DNA from: Euglena gracilis
Lineage: Eukaryota > Euglenida > Euglenophyceae > Euglenales
DNA: 64,000 bases
NCBI GenBank assembly: GCA_039621445.1
Contig: CP154954.1
Coordinates: 39,641,816-39,705,815, forward strand
Reading direction: 5' to 3'
How positions within the stretch are numbered: the stretch's first letter is position 1; each line of letters begins with the position of its first letter. The notes beneath the pieces were generated by a model that made no database searches, was not told the origin of the DNA, and saw only the letters and a program-made list of their open reading frames with translations. Shown piece after piece: positions 31,496 through 41,511 of this stretch. Position numbers and translations under genes: made by a program.

Positions 31496-32063
31496 ATCCT
31501 TTTGCTAGGTGGGGGATCGCCACTATCCAACCGGAGTGACGATCCACACACACAAGCATGGAGTCGTAAGAATTCCCTTCCCACTCCACGAGAGGCATGC
31601 TAAACATGTCAAGGGCCATCGAATACATTACGGCTGGGGGTATGGGTGTAGATTCCACTAAACCCTTAAGACTCGCCGGCCTTCGGCACGCTTGGCAAGT
31701 CCCACAAAGGCCCATGACTCCTTTAGCAAAATCTCGAGCGAGTGAGGAATCAGCCCAATCATACCTAAGGGACATGCATTCCCATAGCCTTGGGAATCCC
31801 ACATGCCCTTGGTATGAGTGGTGATCCCGAATGAGTTTTTCTTGGAGAGATTTGGGCACACAAAGCCTCTCCTCGAAAAACATTTTGTCACCAAAAACCT
31901 TTATATTTTCAGGCCACGGCACCTTTGAATCCTGGGTAGCTTGAAAAATTGGTGACCAACGGGGACATTTTAAATATTCCTCCTTCCACGATAAATCCCA
32001 CACAGAACCAGGGGGGATGGGTGAGGAATCGGTTGTAGAAGTGGCTTCCCCCCCCCTAACCAC
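31464..32063 (-). pseudogene. Element C integrase, N-terminal half (inverted)
   Basis: Contains the HHCC zinc domain (HHSYQGHVGFPRLWECM...CGTCQACRRP) and the start of the catalytic core (MALDMFSMPLVEWEGNSYDSMLVCVDRHSGWIVAIPHLAKGFTGA) with the first catalytic Asp. It is cut at the inversion breakpoint after GFTGA; the other half is at 35,330 on the plus strand. A frameshift in a G7 run near 32,050 separates it from the upstream spacer. Confidence 0.85.
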
Positions 32064-35000
32064 TCAAACCACCTGAAGACAACACAGGTGATTCTCGGTC
32101 TGCCCCAGGTACCTCAGTGGTAGCCGCAGCAGCAGGTTCAGGGGTTGGCATTGTTGGCGAAGCTGGTATAGAAGTGGGTGTCAATGGAAAATGCTCCCCC
32201 CTTGGCTCTTGGACCTCCTCCACAAGACTTGTCTCATTCCCAAACTCGTCAACCCGAGTTGAGAATGAAACATGTTTTCCTTTTTCTCCCTTGGGGGTGG
32301 AGGTTGAACCCATACCCTGGGGTTTTGTTCCTCCAAGTGGTTCTGACTTCCTATCCCCCGGTCGTGTGCACCGTCCACCCGCGTCCCCGGACCCCGTGGT
32401 AGCACCACCCCGTGTGGTGACTCCACGAATGTATGTGTTGGCTGTGGTTGGTTGGTCCACCAACCGTAGCCACATACATTCGGCTTCCTCCATTTTTTCT
32501 GTTTGAATGATTTCCCTCATTTCCTCGGTGTCAAGGGCTGACCCATGCCTTGAAATGTCCTTCAAGGCTTGGGAGGCCGGGTAAGCCTATCTTGACAACA
32601 AATCGGCTATGGTATTCTCCCGCCCCGGGATATACCCAACCGACAAGTCAAATTTTGATAAAATCTGATGCCACCTAGCCCTTCTCCCAATGGGACCACT
32701 TGGCGTGTCTAGAACCTCTCTAGCCCAAGATTCTAGAGCCTTGTGGTCCGTGAGAACCAGGACGGGCTGCAGCCCAATCCATGATTCCCACTTTTGTAAG
32801 GCTAGGATTATGGCATAAGTCTCCTGTTCCCTAGGTACCCAGTTTCTTTGGCTGCCCGTTAGCTTCCTACTCATGAAGGCGACAGGCACAGTACGCTTGG
32901 CCCGTACATCTTCTGGAGTAGGAGCCCTATCCTCCCCAACCAATTGTTCAAGGGTGGCACCAACCGCATACTGGCTGGCATCCACTCTTAAAACAAATGG
33001 TTTGTCTGGCTTAACGTGTTGTAAAATTAATTCACTGCACAACAGTGATTTAATTTTTTCAAATGCCTCAATGTCGGATGGCTCCCAAGAAATCCTTTTC
33101 TTGGAACCCTTCTTGCCGTCCACTCGTGAAACTTTGAGCTTATCTTGAAGGCAAGCGACAATGTGGGCGTAATCCTTCACATAGGAGCTGTAATAATTTG
33201 TGAACCCCAAAAAAGCACGTAGACCCGTGATTGTTTGGGGTAGCTCCCATTTTTCAATGGCCATCAGCTTTCCAGGGGATGGTTTTCTCACCCCACCACC
33301 CAGAACATGGCCACAAAACTCAACTTCTTTTACGAAAAGACGGCATTTTCTTTTGTCAGCTACAAATCTGTCTTTTCGTAAAACTTCAAGGACTCTTCGC
33401 AAATCCTTGTCGTGTGCTGCGAGTAAATCCTCACCAGGACCCACTCGAGTTCCAATCAAAATGTCGTCGATGTAAGGATCAGCCACGTCCCCCACTGGGA
33501 AGAGGCGATCCTCCATCATTTGTTGAAACTGCTGGCTTGCGTTTGTTAGACCCATCACATTAACCCTCCACTGAAAAAGACCGAGGGGGGTACTACAACA
33601 TGTGATGGGCCGGCTTTCCGGATCCAACGGCTGTTGGTGGAAAGCCTGCCGTAAATCCAAGATGGAAAACATCATGTTTCCACCTTGTTTTACCAGGAGG
33701 TCTTCAATTACGGGAAGGGGGTAGGACACACGCCTAGTTTGACTGTTAGGCCCCCGCATGTCTACCACTCCCCTCCATTCACCTCCTTTTTTCGGCACTA
33801 CAAACGTTACGGACAGCCATTCCGAAACTGTTCCCTTGGGTAATCGCTCAACAAATTTCCGGTCCCACCATTCCTGTGTGACCTTTTTGTGAGCTTCAAA
33901 TCTTTCACCATGTAAGACAAAGGGTTTTTGCCTTGTGGGTACAGCCCCCTCCTTCAGAGGAATCTGGGCGTAACCATAAGGTCCCCGTACGGGAGGGTCA
34001 GGGGGTACCTCCGTACCCAACACCTCCCCTTCATAATCCTGAAAAATTTTATCCCGAAATGCTACCACCCTGGGGTCCTCCTTCTCACCCGAATCGCGAG
34101 CCTGGATTATGGCATTCACTGCCTTGTCCTCGGCTGGCGATTCGTTGAGATGCTTGGCTATGGTATGCAATTCCTTCTTGCCAAGGAATTTTGGTTGCAT
34201 ATCAAAGCCTTGCAAGGGTAGGTGCAAATTCATTTTTTGCAGGTCCAACCACACCTTTTCTTTTTCCAGGGACTCCGTGGTTGGTGCGTTTTCAGGGGAT
34301 TCACCGGAGTCAGAAACCACAACCCCAATTCTTTTTTGTGAATTGTGTTTTTTCTTCCCCTTATGGGATTTCCGTTTCTGATTTCTTGTATCCCACCCGT
34401 ACAAGAAAGTCAGATTAGGATTGTCAAAAACCAAAGCCTTATGGTGTGGGAACACACCCAGACCATGTTCGGCTAACCATGGAAATGATAATATAGCATC
34501 TACCTCAATATCCGCGAGGTAGAATTCCCCTTCGAGGTACAAGGCCTGGGTGCCCCCCTGCCCCGTACCCCTGCGTTGAAAACCCAACTCCAACTTAATA
34601 CACTGGTCGCCCCCCAAAACACATTGGCCGTTGGCAGCCACCAGCTGAATTGGCATTTGCGGTGACCTGGCCAAATGTTTTGGGACGATGGACCTTTTGA
34701 CCAGGTTCACCTGGGCTCCCGTGTCAACCAAAATTCTGAGCTGCCTGGCATCTCCGTTAGGGAGATACGTCTGTGATGACATCAAAAGTTGCAGCTCGTT
34801 TTCAATGGGCAACACCTGATTAACCTTCAAGGTGTTGGCCAAATGACGACAACGGTCTGTAATTTCCCATTCCTCAAAATCCTGGGAATTTTGGGAAATT
34901 TCTTTGGGCTGGCCCCCCAGAATATCCCCAGCACTTAGGAGATAATCAATCACCAGGGGGGGTATCCTTCCTTTTTGTCGGGAGGTAAACTTCATTTTTC

Positions 35001-35340
35001 TGCCCCCCAACAATTCACGGTGCCGGAACTGCCCATTGTCCCCCATCACCAGGTTAGGACATGATTCGCCATCACACAACACCGACCGTAGTTGTGAAAT
35101 GGCTGGGCAGCACCAGAAACGTGTGGGCTTTTTATAACCCCAATCCGAAAACTGACAATAATCAATGTCGATAAAGGGCAGGTTTTTCACCACCTCCCTA
35201 TTTCGCAAGAGACCAGTGCGGGGGTTCTCCAACCACCACAACTTTGGCTGAAAATAATTTATAATTTCCAGGGCTTTCTCCACCAGGGCATCCGCCTGGG
35301 AGAAATCCCTCGGCCTGGGGTTCAAGCAAATGCTGTTGCA
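31490..35340. other. Internal 3.85-kb inversion of element C
   Basis: Left breakpoint near 31,490 separates SPP of the methyltransferase from its Cys. Right breakpoint near 35,340 separates integrase KGFTGA (minus) from LLHAWRPFGVP (plus). Reading the interval on the minus strand joins both genes at the expected residues. The exact bases are ambiguous by a few nucleotides; no long inverted repeats flank the breakpoints. Confidence 0.9.
32056..32565 (-). pseudogene. Element C RNase H-integrase spacer
   Basis: Same frame as the large pol fragment above, after a TAG at 32,587-32,589. It is charged and Gly/Thr/Pro-rich, without a recognised domain. Such spacers link RNase H to integrase in gypsy-type Pol. 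Ends at a stop near 32,056, where a poly-G tract shifts the frame. Confidence 0.6.
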
Positions 35341-35370
35341 TGCTTGGCGACCTTTTGGCGTCCCTTCCAT
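32587..35370 (-). pseudogene. Element C Pol: methyltransferase C-half, protease, RT, RNase H (inverted)
   Basis: First about 11 residues come from across the breakpoint. Then CNSICLNPRPRDF supplies the motif IV Cys, WWLENPRTGLL (motif VI, ENP) and DYCQFSDWGYKKPTRFW (motif VIII-like) complete the methyltransferase (35,337 to about 35,000). Next LRILVDTGAQVNLVKRSIV (protease DTG, near 34,720), RT motifs WRGVVDMRGPNSQ, MMFSILDLRQAFHQQPLDPES, WRVNVMGLTNASQQFQQMM and DPYIDDILIG (near 33,460), a tether, and RNase H (LRVDASQYAVGATL, EQETYAIILALQKWESW, VLTDHKALESW). Open for 927 codons and otherwise well preserved, in line with a young copy. Confidence 0.9.
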
Positions 35371-36268
35371 TATTACTTCCGATCTGGGCTCACATTTTGT
35401 CGCCGGTTGGTGGCAGACAATGTGTGCCTTGATGGGAATTAGGCAAGCCTACTCCCAGGCCTACCATCACCAGGCGAATGGTAGGGTGGAGAGGGCTGGC
35501 CAACAAATAATGGAACGGCTTAAGAAAATTCAGGTTGAGGACAAGCTGAATTGGGTCGAAGCCCTCCCCCAAGCACTAGACCGTATTCATGATACGCCGG
35601 GGGAGAGTGGCCTCAGCCCATTTCAAATCTTGTTCGGTCGACACCGTTCATTGGGTGGTTTACCTTATGAACCGTTAAGGGATTGTGAAGATGCCAGATC
35701 ATTTTTCTCTCGGCAAAGAGAAATTGATTTGGTAGTAGCTGGCAAAATGAATAATTTGCATGCCAAGCAATGTGCTCGGGCCAACCGTGGTTTGGACGGT
35801 TGGGAGCCATTGGAGGTGGGGAATCTGGTGTGGTACCTGAGACCCCCCGATAGTGGCACGAAATTGGATTCCCGTTGGTTGGGCCCTTGCAAGGTTACCG
35901 CGAGGGAGGGAATTCATTCCTACCTGATTGAGGTTAAACCGGGCCATATTATGAAGGCCCATCGGAAGGCTTTGAAGGTATATGTGGAGGACCCCACATC
36001 CGATAAGCCTATCCCCCTGTTTTTCCACCGGCGGACGGTACCTGAGGCGGAAGGTGCCCCAGATACCTGGTTAGTGGATAAAATCCTAAACCACAAGTTC
36101 GTTAAGGGAAAAATGTTTTTCTTAACGAAGTGGCAAGGGTTTGAGGAGGCGAATTGGGAACCGGTGGAACATTTTTTCCAGGAGTACAATAGTGACGTAA
36201 TAGCGTATTGCCTGGGAAAAGGGTTGCCGTTAGATGTCTCTAAGGATTTAAAGGCAACGGCAACCTGA
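35330..36268 (+). pseudogene. Element C integrase C-half and chromodomain
   Basis: Starts at the breakpoint with LLHAWRPFGVPSIITSDLGSHF (second catalytic Asp), then YHHQANGRVERAGQQIMERL (third catalytic residue, Glu), LSPFQILFGRHRS, a basic C-terminal domain (EVGNLVWYLRPPDSGTKLDSRWLGPCKV) and a chromodomain: TWLVDKILNHKFVKGKMFFLTKWQGFEEANWEPVEHF (about 36,065-36,180). Chromodomains of this class steer integration to marked chromatin. The stop at 36,266-36,268 is the natural Pol end. Confidence 0.9.
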
Positions 36269-38137
36269 AAAAGGGGGAAAAGGATTGGTGAAAAAGGGCC
36301 TGGAGTGGTTGCCTGGGGAGGGGGAGGTCCGCTCTATGCCTCTTCACAGATGCAGGTGGACACCATCACAGGGCTGAGGCCCTGGGAAAAATGACGGGAG
36401 TTTCCTCGTCATTGGTTTCATTTTTTTATTTCTCCCCCTGAAGTTTTCATTCACCACTACACCCTGGTTTGGGTGAGGCTGGTGTGGGCAATCGAGGATA
36501 TTTCATTGCCCCTGTTGATTTTTCTGCCATTTTCCATTGAACTCCCGTGAAAGGATTTCAAGGGTGAATGAAGGATTCTCGTGGCTAGGGGGAAACTAGC
36601 CAGGGATCTTATTCTATTTTTTTTAGGTGGGTGTTTTCCAATCAAAGGATCCCACCCCGGAACGGGAAGGGATATTGCCAACAACAACAAAAGCAAAACG
36701 TTGAATGAGTGCATGATTGCCACCTGTTTTGTTTATGTTGTTGTGGGTGGATTCCGGTTTGGAAGTTTCACCAAAAATTCTTAAAGAAGACAAACCACCG
36801 GAAGCACCACCGAGGGTTTGTTCTTTTGACAGCCTCCTCCAAGTATTGGAGGGGGGGGGTAATGACAATGTGGTTTTGGGATTGCCCTGTCGGTTTGGCT
36901 GGGCTAAGCCACATTGGTAAATTTTCAATTGGGGAAAGGAACCCCCACATAACGGTGTGCATGGTTTGCCACCACACTAAGGGGAGGCAAACCGGCACCC
37001 AAGGAAGACGCCGAAGCCCAACACCCCGAACTTCGACGAGGCGTTTGGCTCTAGCAACCATCACCATCCGTTTCGTTCACCTACTCAGGACGGATTATCA
37101 ATTTGAAGTCTGGGACTCTGAATTGGATGAACTGAAGACGGAGTTCAAACTATTTCAAGGAGTTGCTTTCTGGTATCAGTGTACGAGGAGCACGTGGAGT
37201 GAGCACGTGGAGATGGTAATTTTGCCGTTCTACCCATGCCGCTAGCCATCCTGACCTCGACACCACACACTTTTTGTTTGCACCCTTGTCCTGAAAGAGG
37301 AATCTGTGAATTTGTTTCAATTGGGGGGGGGCGACCCAGATTCAAGGCGGTGGGCTTTGAATGGGTGGTTCCACCCTCCTTTCCCTTCCCACGGGTCGGT
37401 GGCACTCGTGGGGGGGGGTCCCTTTCTCCAATCGGTTTGATTGGCTATTTTATCATACCCCCACCTTTGGGCAAGTGAGGCCCGAAACCCCGGTCGGCTT
37501 GATCGGGGGGGGGGGGCTATGTTATTATTTCCCAAAAAAATGAAGTGAGTTGTCTTCTTCAACCTCCCCGCCAGGGGGGGGGGCAAGGCAAGCCCTCCCT
37601 TTGCCTGGGGGGGGGGCGGTTGCCCAAGGCTTTCCCCTGGGGGGGGGGCAAGTCAAGCCCACCTCTCGCCAGGGGGGGGGGCAATCATTTCCCCAAGTCT
37701 TTCCCCTCGGGGGGGGCAAGTCAAGCCCTCCTCTCACCGGGGGGGGGCAAGCTTTTCCCCAAGGCCTTCCCCTCGGGGGGGGGGGCTGATTTTCATCTAT
37801 CACTGAAAGGAATTTTGGTGATAATGGACCCTCCATTCCCTTCACGGTTGGGAATACCGTGGGGGGGGGGCTGATTTTTATCCATTCAAAAAAGGATTTT
37901 TTTTGAGTGGTGTTGGACCCCCATTTCCCTTCACGGTGGTGAGAACGGTGGGAGGGGCAGGCTCGGTGTGGTTGGAATAGAATCTATGGCCTAATAGATT
38001 CCTCCACACCGTTCCGCCACTTATGCACGATCTCGAATGATGTTATCGCAATTGCGTTGCAAAAATTCAAAGTGTCTTTCATTCCCATCCCAAGGAAAGC
38101 GAGAAGGAGGGGGGGTGAAACCCCCGACTTTCGTCGC
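36269..38137 (+). repeat. Element C 3' untranslated region with G-run direct repeats
   Basis: No gene supported. From 37,557 to 37,790 five related units alternate CCCAAG-type spacers with runs of 7 to 10 G. An approximately 85-bp unit starting GGGGGGGCTGATTTT occurs at about 37,781 and 37,864. Further G8-G13 runs lie near 36,850, 37,323, 37,411 and 37,505. G-quadruplex formation or spare polypurine tracts are possible roles. Confidence 0.65.
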
Positions 38138-38148
38138 AAGGGGGGGAG
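38138..38148 (+). promoter_or_regulatory. Polypurine tract of element C
   Basis: AAGGGGGGGAG lies directly before the 3' LTR TG. This is the standard position for plus-strand priming in LTR retrotransposons. Confidence 0.75.
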
Positions 38149-39236
38149 TGACGACCGTTTGAGGTCGACCGCCGGGCGGCGGAGTTTTTCCCTTTTAGAA
38201 GGCCTTTTGAGGGCGGTTTTGCTCTAATTTTAAGGCTTTCTAAAGATTTCCATTAAAATTCCCTCTCCCAGGGCGCCCATGGTTTGGTTGTGCAAGGAGA
38301 GAGATTGAGTGATGCTAGGTATTCCCAAAGGGTGATTTTGGGTTTTTAGCACAATTTAAGCTTTTTATGCATTTCTCCTTTGGTTTTGAGGGAAAATGTT
38401 GGATTTAGTGAGAGCGCTTGCAAGCGCTTGGAACAGAATTTTAAGAGATTGGCGCCTGAGTTCCTGGAGTTTTTGCAGGGGTTTGCAAAGCTCAATAATG
38501 ATGGAATTCAGCATAATTTATCAAAATCAAGGAGGGAAACCTTGATTTTGACTTTGGTTGGTTGATTTTGGTGCAATGGGCAAGAATTTGGGATTTGAAA
38601 GCGCTTAGGAATCAGCGCACTCAATCCTAAATTTAACTGCCCATCAAGGGCATCAAAATCATTTTCTTTTCACAGGGTTTTCCTCTTTACCTTTTACACC
38701 ATTGTACTTGTTGTGGGCAAATACATCCAATTACAATCAAGAATTGAGTTTGGAATTTAAATTGCAATGGAAGATCAACAAAATCAATCATTTGAAGAAG
38801 GAGAGGTTTGTCTTCCCCCCACCTCATCTGTGGGAAAAGGGGCAGGGGGGTGGGTCTCTTCAACTCAGGCAACCACAGGCCATTTTTCACCCCAAAACCC
38901 CCTTTTTGGCCCAGAAACTGTGAGAAATGACACCCAGGGGGGGGTGTTGGCTCTCACTGGTTCAGCTGAGCAGGGAGGGGTTGAAACCCCAAAGGCACCC
39001 CCCTTGGAGATCCCAGTGACACCCCCCTCAGGGGTCGGGGAGGGTCCACTGGGAAGTTCCTCCTTGGAAATGATGGCCCAGTTTCGGCCACAGGGGGGGC
39101 CAGAATGGGAAAAAATTTCCGACACAAGTCGGCTCGAGGAGCCAAAAAACGATCCTACGCCGGAAACTGGCCCGGGGCGGGGGTTTCCGCTTCACCCCAG
39201 CGCTGCCGGGGGACACGGCAGCACGGGTGTCAAACA
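38149..39236 (+). repeat. 3' LTR of element C
   Basis: TGACGACCG...GTGTCAAACA. Nearly identical to the 5' LTR, including the palindrome, both hairpins and the Gag start codon (ATG 38,767). Followed by GGTG and then the resumed RNase H gene of element B. Confidence 0.95.
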
Positions 39237-40119
39237 GGTGTTGACGGATCATGAGAGCCTTCAACACTGGTATACCGAGGACCTGAACAAGGCCATGTCA
39301 TCAGTTGGCAGACGATGCCGATGGCATGAGTTCTTGAGCCAGTTTAACCTGGTGGTAGTTTATACCCCAGGTCATACGCAAAAAGTGGCGGATCCTCTCA
39401 GCCGAGCCCCCTGGTATTATCCTGGGGACCCGGATGAGGGTGATGCGACTATTCATGGCAGCCATGGGGCTGACCAGTTCGCACGTCGATCCGACGCTGT
39501 GGACAACATGCTCGATTCACTACCCGTTTCCCGGGTGTATCGCAGCATTGCCATTTCACCATTGCGTGGAAGGCGCCGGCGTGGACGCACTGCCGGACCT
39601 CGTCGCATTACGCGTACGGAAACTCCTACCCCCCTGTTTTTCCGCGAATGGGATTATTCGCGTGACCCTGTGTATAGTACCATTGTGAATAGACTCCGTA
39701 ATGGTGAGTCCATAGAGAATTACTCTCTAGCACCATTGCGACTTTTTTTCCGGAATGATTCTGGTTATAAATATTGTATACCCCAAGACCTGGTTGATGA
39801 TGTGATTTTGAGCTATCACAACCATGGTCACCCTGGGGCCCCCAAACTTCTTTCACTGGTGGGTCGCAGATATTGCACAACCCTGAGTGAAAAAGATTTA
39901 TATTCGCGCTGTTTGCAAATTTCGCAGCGGTGCCCAATTTGTCAGGCTGTGAAACCGCGCACAGGTACCCCCCCTGGTACGATGGACTTTTTCCCCGTAC
40001 CACCGGACATTTTTACGTCCCTCTGCATGGATTTTCTCGAACTCGAACCTTGCAAAGGATCAGATGACAAAATTTACGATTACGTTTTCGTTGTCGTCTG
40101 TCGGCTGAGTGGTACATAG
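38767..40119 (+). CDS. Chimeric open frame: LTR-encoded Gag N-terminus of C joined to RNase H/integrase of B
   Basis: The Gag start in the 3' LTR (MEDQQNQSFEEGEV..., about 156 residues) reads in frame across the insertion joint at 39,236 into element B: VLTDHESLQHWYTEDL (third RNase H motif), FNLVVVYTPGHTQKVADPLSR, integrase HHCC domain (SYHNHGHPGAPKLL...CPICQAVKP) and the first part of the integrase core (MDFLELEPCKGSDDKIYDYVFVVVCRLSG). It ends at TAG 40,117-40,119, a frame break relative to copy A. The B part from 39,237 is the ancestral Pol; the fusion is an accident of insertion. Whether it is expressed is unknown. Confidence 0.75.
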   Translation: MEDQQNQSFEEGEVCLPPTSSVGKGAGGWVSSTQATTGHFSPQNPLFGPETVRNDTQGGVLALTGSAEQGGVETPKAPPLEIPVTPPSGVGEGPLGSSSLEMMAQFRPQGGPEWEKISDTSRLEEPKNDPTPETGPGRGFPLHPSAAGGHGSTGVKQVLTDHESLQHWYTEDLNKAMSSVGRRCRWHEFLSQFNLVVVYTPGHTQKVADPLSRAPWYYPGDPDEGDATIHGSHGADQFARRSDAVDNMLDSLPVSRVYRSIAISPLRGRRRRGRTAGPRRITRTETPTPLFFREWDYSRDPVYSTIVNRLRNGESIENYSLAPLRLFFRNDSGYKYCIPQDLVDDVILSYHNHGHPGAPKLLSLVGRRYCTTLSEKDLYSRCLQISQRCPICQAVKPRTGTPPGTMDFFPVPPDIFTSLCMDFLELEPCKGSDDKIYDYVFVVVCRLSGT

Positions 40120-40145
40120 TAGCAATTCCATGCCGGAAAGCAGGG

Positions 40146-40427
40146 TTGACAGCCCAAATTTTGGCATCCATATTCCTGGAGAAATGTATCTGCTTAATGC
40201 GTTTACCGAACGAAATCGTGAGTGATCAAGATCACTTGATCTCTTCGCGGTTTTTCACAACTTTGTGCGGTTTACTCGGTATTGAGCAGCATGTTTCCAT
40301 TATATACCGCCCGAAAGGCAACGGTGGAGCTGAGGCAGCCGTGAAATCCGTTGTCAATATGCTACGCCTTTCACTGGCTGACTCGGGTAAGAATTCGATA
40401 CCCATTCTTCATTGGTGTTTATTTTAA
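40146..40427 (+). pseudogene. Element B integrase core fragment
   Basis: ILASIFLEKCICLMRLPNEIVSDQDHLISSRFF holds the second catalytic Asp (SDQD). YRPKGNGGAEAAVKSVVNMLRLSLADSG holds the Glu region. It stops at TAA 40,425-40,427, where copy A reads through (FYINTLPG). Separated by a frame break from the preceding core half. Confidence 0.8.
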
Positions 40428-41103
40428 ATCAATACCTTGCCAGGGTTGGTATTACCACACTCACCGTATAAAATTGTTTTCGGACGAGACCCTCCGGCCA
40501 TAGGGGATATCCCCTCGGAGAGACCCGCCCAAAGTAGTGTCAGCTGTGAAACGTGGTTTGCAGAAGTGGAATCAACTCCGCTCTGAAGTTCAATCACGTA
40601 TCACAGAAATTCATTCCAACAAACGGAAATCGTTTTTACAAAATTTCAACACACCTGTGTATAGTCCAGGTGACCGCGTGTGGGTACGGAATAACTGCAC
40701 CCGCATGCAATCTTCCAAGCTAGACCCTCTTTGGCTCGGCCCATGCGAAATTTTGGAGAGGTTAGGTAGTAGCGGGCGATATAAAGTTGCATTGCCCAAC
40801 GGGATTGAGGACGTCCATATGGACGATTTCAAACCATACCTAAACCCCCCTGACGGAAAAGCTATCCCCTGCTTATATTTCAAGCCCCGTTCCAGATTAC
40901 CTGAAACGGACGACTTTGTGGTTGATAATATAATAGACCACAAGGTCGACAGGGGTGTGCACTACTAGAAAGTTCGCTGGAAAGGGTATGGGCCAGAGGA
41001 GGACACCTGGGAGCCAGCATCAAGTTTTGTTGGATACGTCCAACAGGATTGGAAGCTGTGGAACAAGCGCAATAACATAGACATAAACATAAACACTTTC
41101 TGA
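40428..41103 (+). pseudogene. Element B integrase C-terminal domain and chromodomain
   Basis: After a shifted stretch, the frame open from 40,537 to 40,968 encodes the basic domain (PVYSPGDRVWVRNN, LGPCEILERLGSSGRYKVALPNG) and enters a chromodomain: DDFVVDNIIDHKVDRGVHY, then TAG (40,966-40,968), then in frame KVRWKGYGPEEDTWEPASSF. The stop therefore lies in the middle of the chromodomain. The Pol reading ends at TGA 41,101-41,103. The cage residues V, Y/W and the W-E-P motif are visible. Confidence 0.8.
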
Positions 41104-41511
41104 AACGATTTCGTTTTGGAGAATGTGTGTGTTTTATGTGAATTTTTCGCGTTTATACCCCCCCCTGCACTGCATCTTCTGTCTTTCTCACAGAGTTTTT
41201 GATAAGGATAGAAGCATCTCCTTTTTCAGTGCCTAGCACTCAAAGCGACTGACAACAAGGTTATCCTTCGTTGTCGTCGTCGTTCGGGTAGCATCATGCT
41301 GCCTTGACGCGGACCAGGACCAGGTCCAATATGGCCGCAGCCTCCGGGCGCGCCATACCCCCAGTACCCTCAGTATGGTGAGGTCCCGATTCCGGGTGCC
41401 CCACATGCTGAAAGGGTTCCAGCCCCCGTATTCGCCGCGGCTACCAGCAGCCGGTCCGCATATGCGGTACCAGATCCATCAGCCGTCCATCAGCCGGCAC
41501 CCCAGCCACCA
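41104..41511. other. Spacer between Pol and the third coding region of B
   Basis: Starts AT-rich and becomes GC-rich from about 41,270. The GC-rich part (41,300-41,511) probably encodes the Pro/Tyr-rich start of the downstream protein in broken frames, but no start codon can be fixed. Confidence 0.4.

Larger units (their letters stand above)
26229..39236 (+). mobile_element. Element C: 13.0-kb chromodomain LTR retrotransposon with a DNA methyltransferase
   Basis: LTRs of 1087 and 1088 bp (TG...CA in the 3' copy), GGTG duplication, PBS-like site, polypurine tract. Gag starts inside the LTR. Pol carries, in its restored order, methyltransferase, protease, RT, RNase H, integrase and chromodomain. 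About 3.85 kb (31,490-35,340) is inverted, splitting the methyltransferase and the integrase, so this copy cannot make the intact polyprotein. By eye the LTRs differ at roughly ten positions, which points to a recent insertion. Confidence 0.9.
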
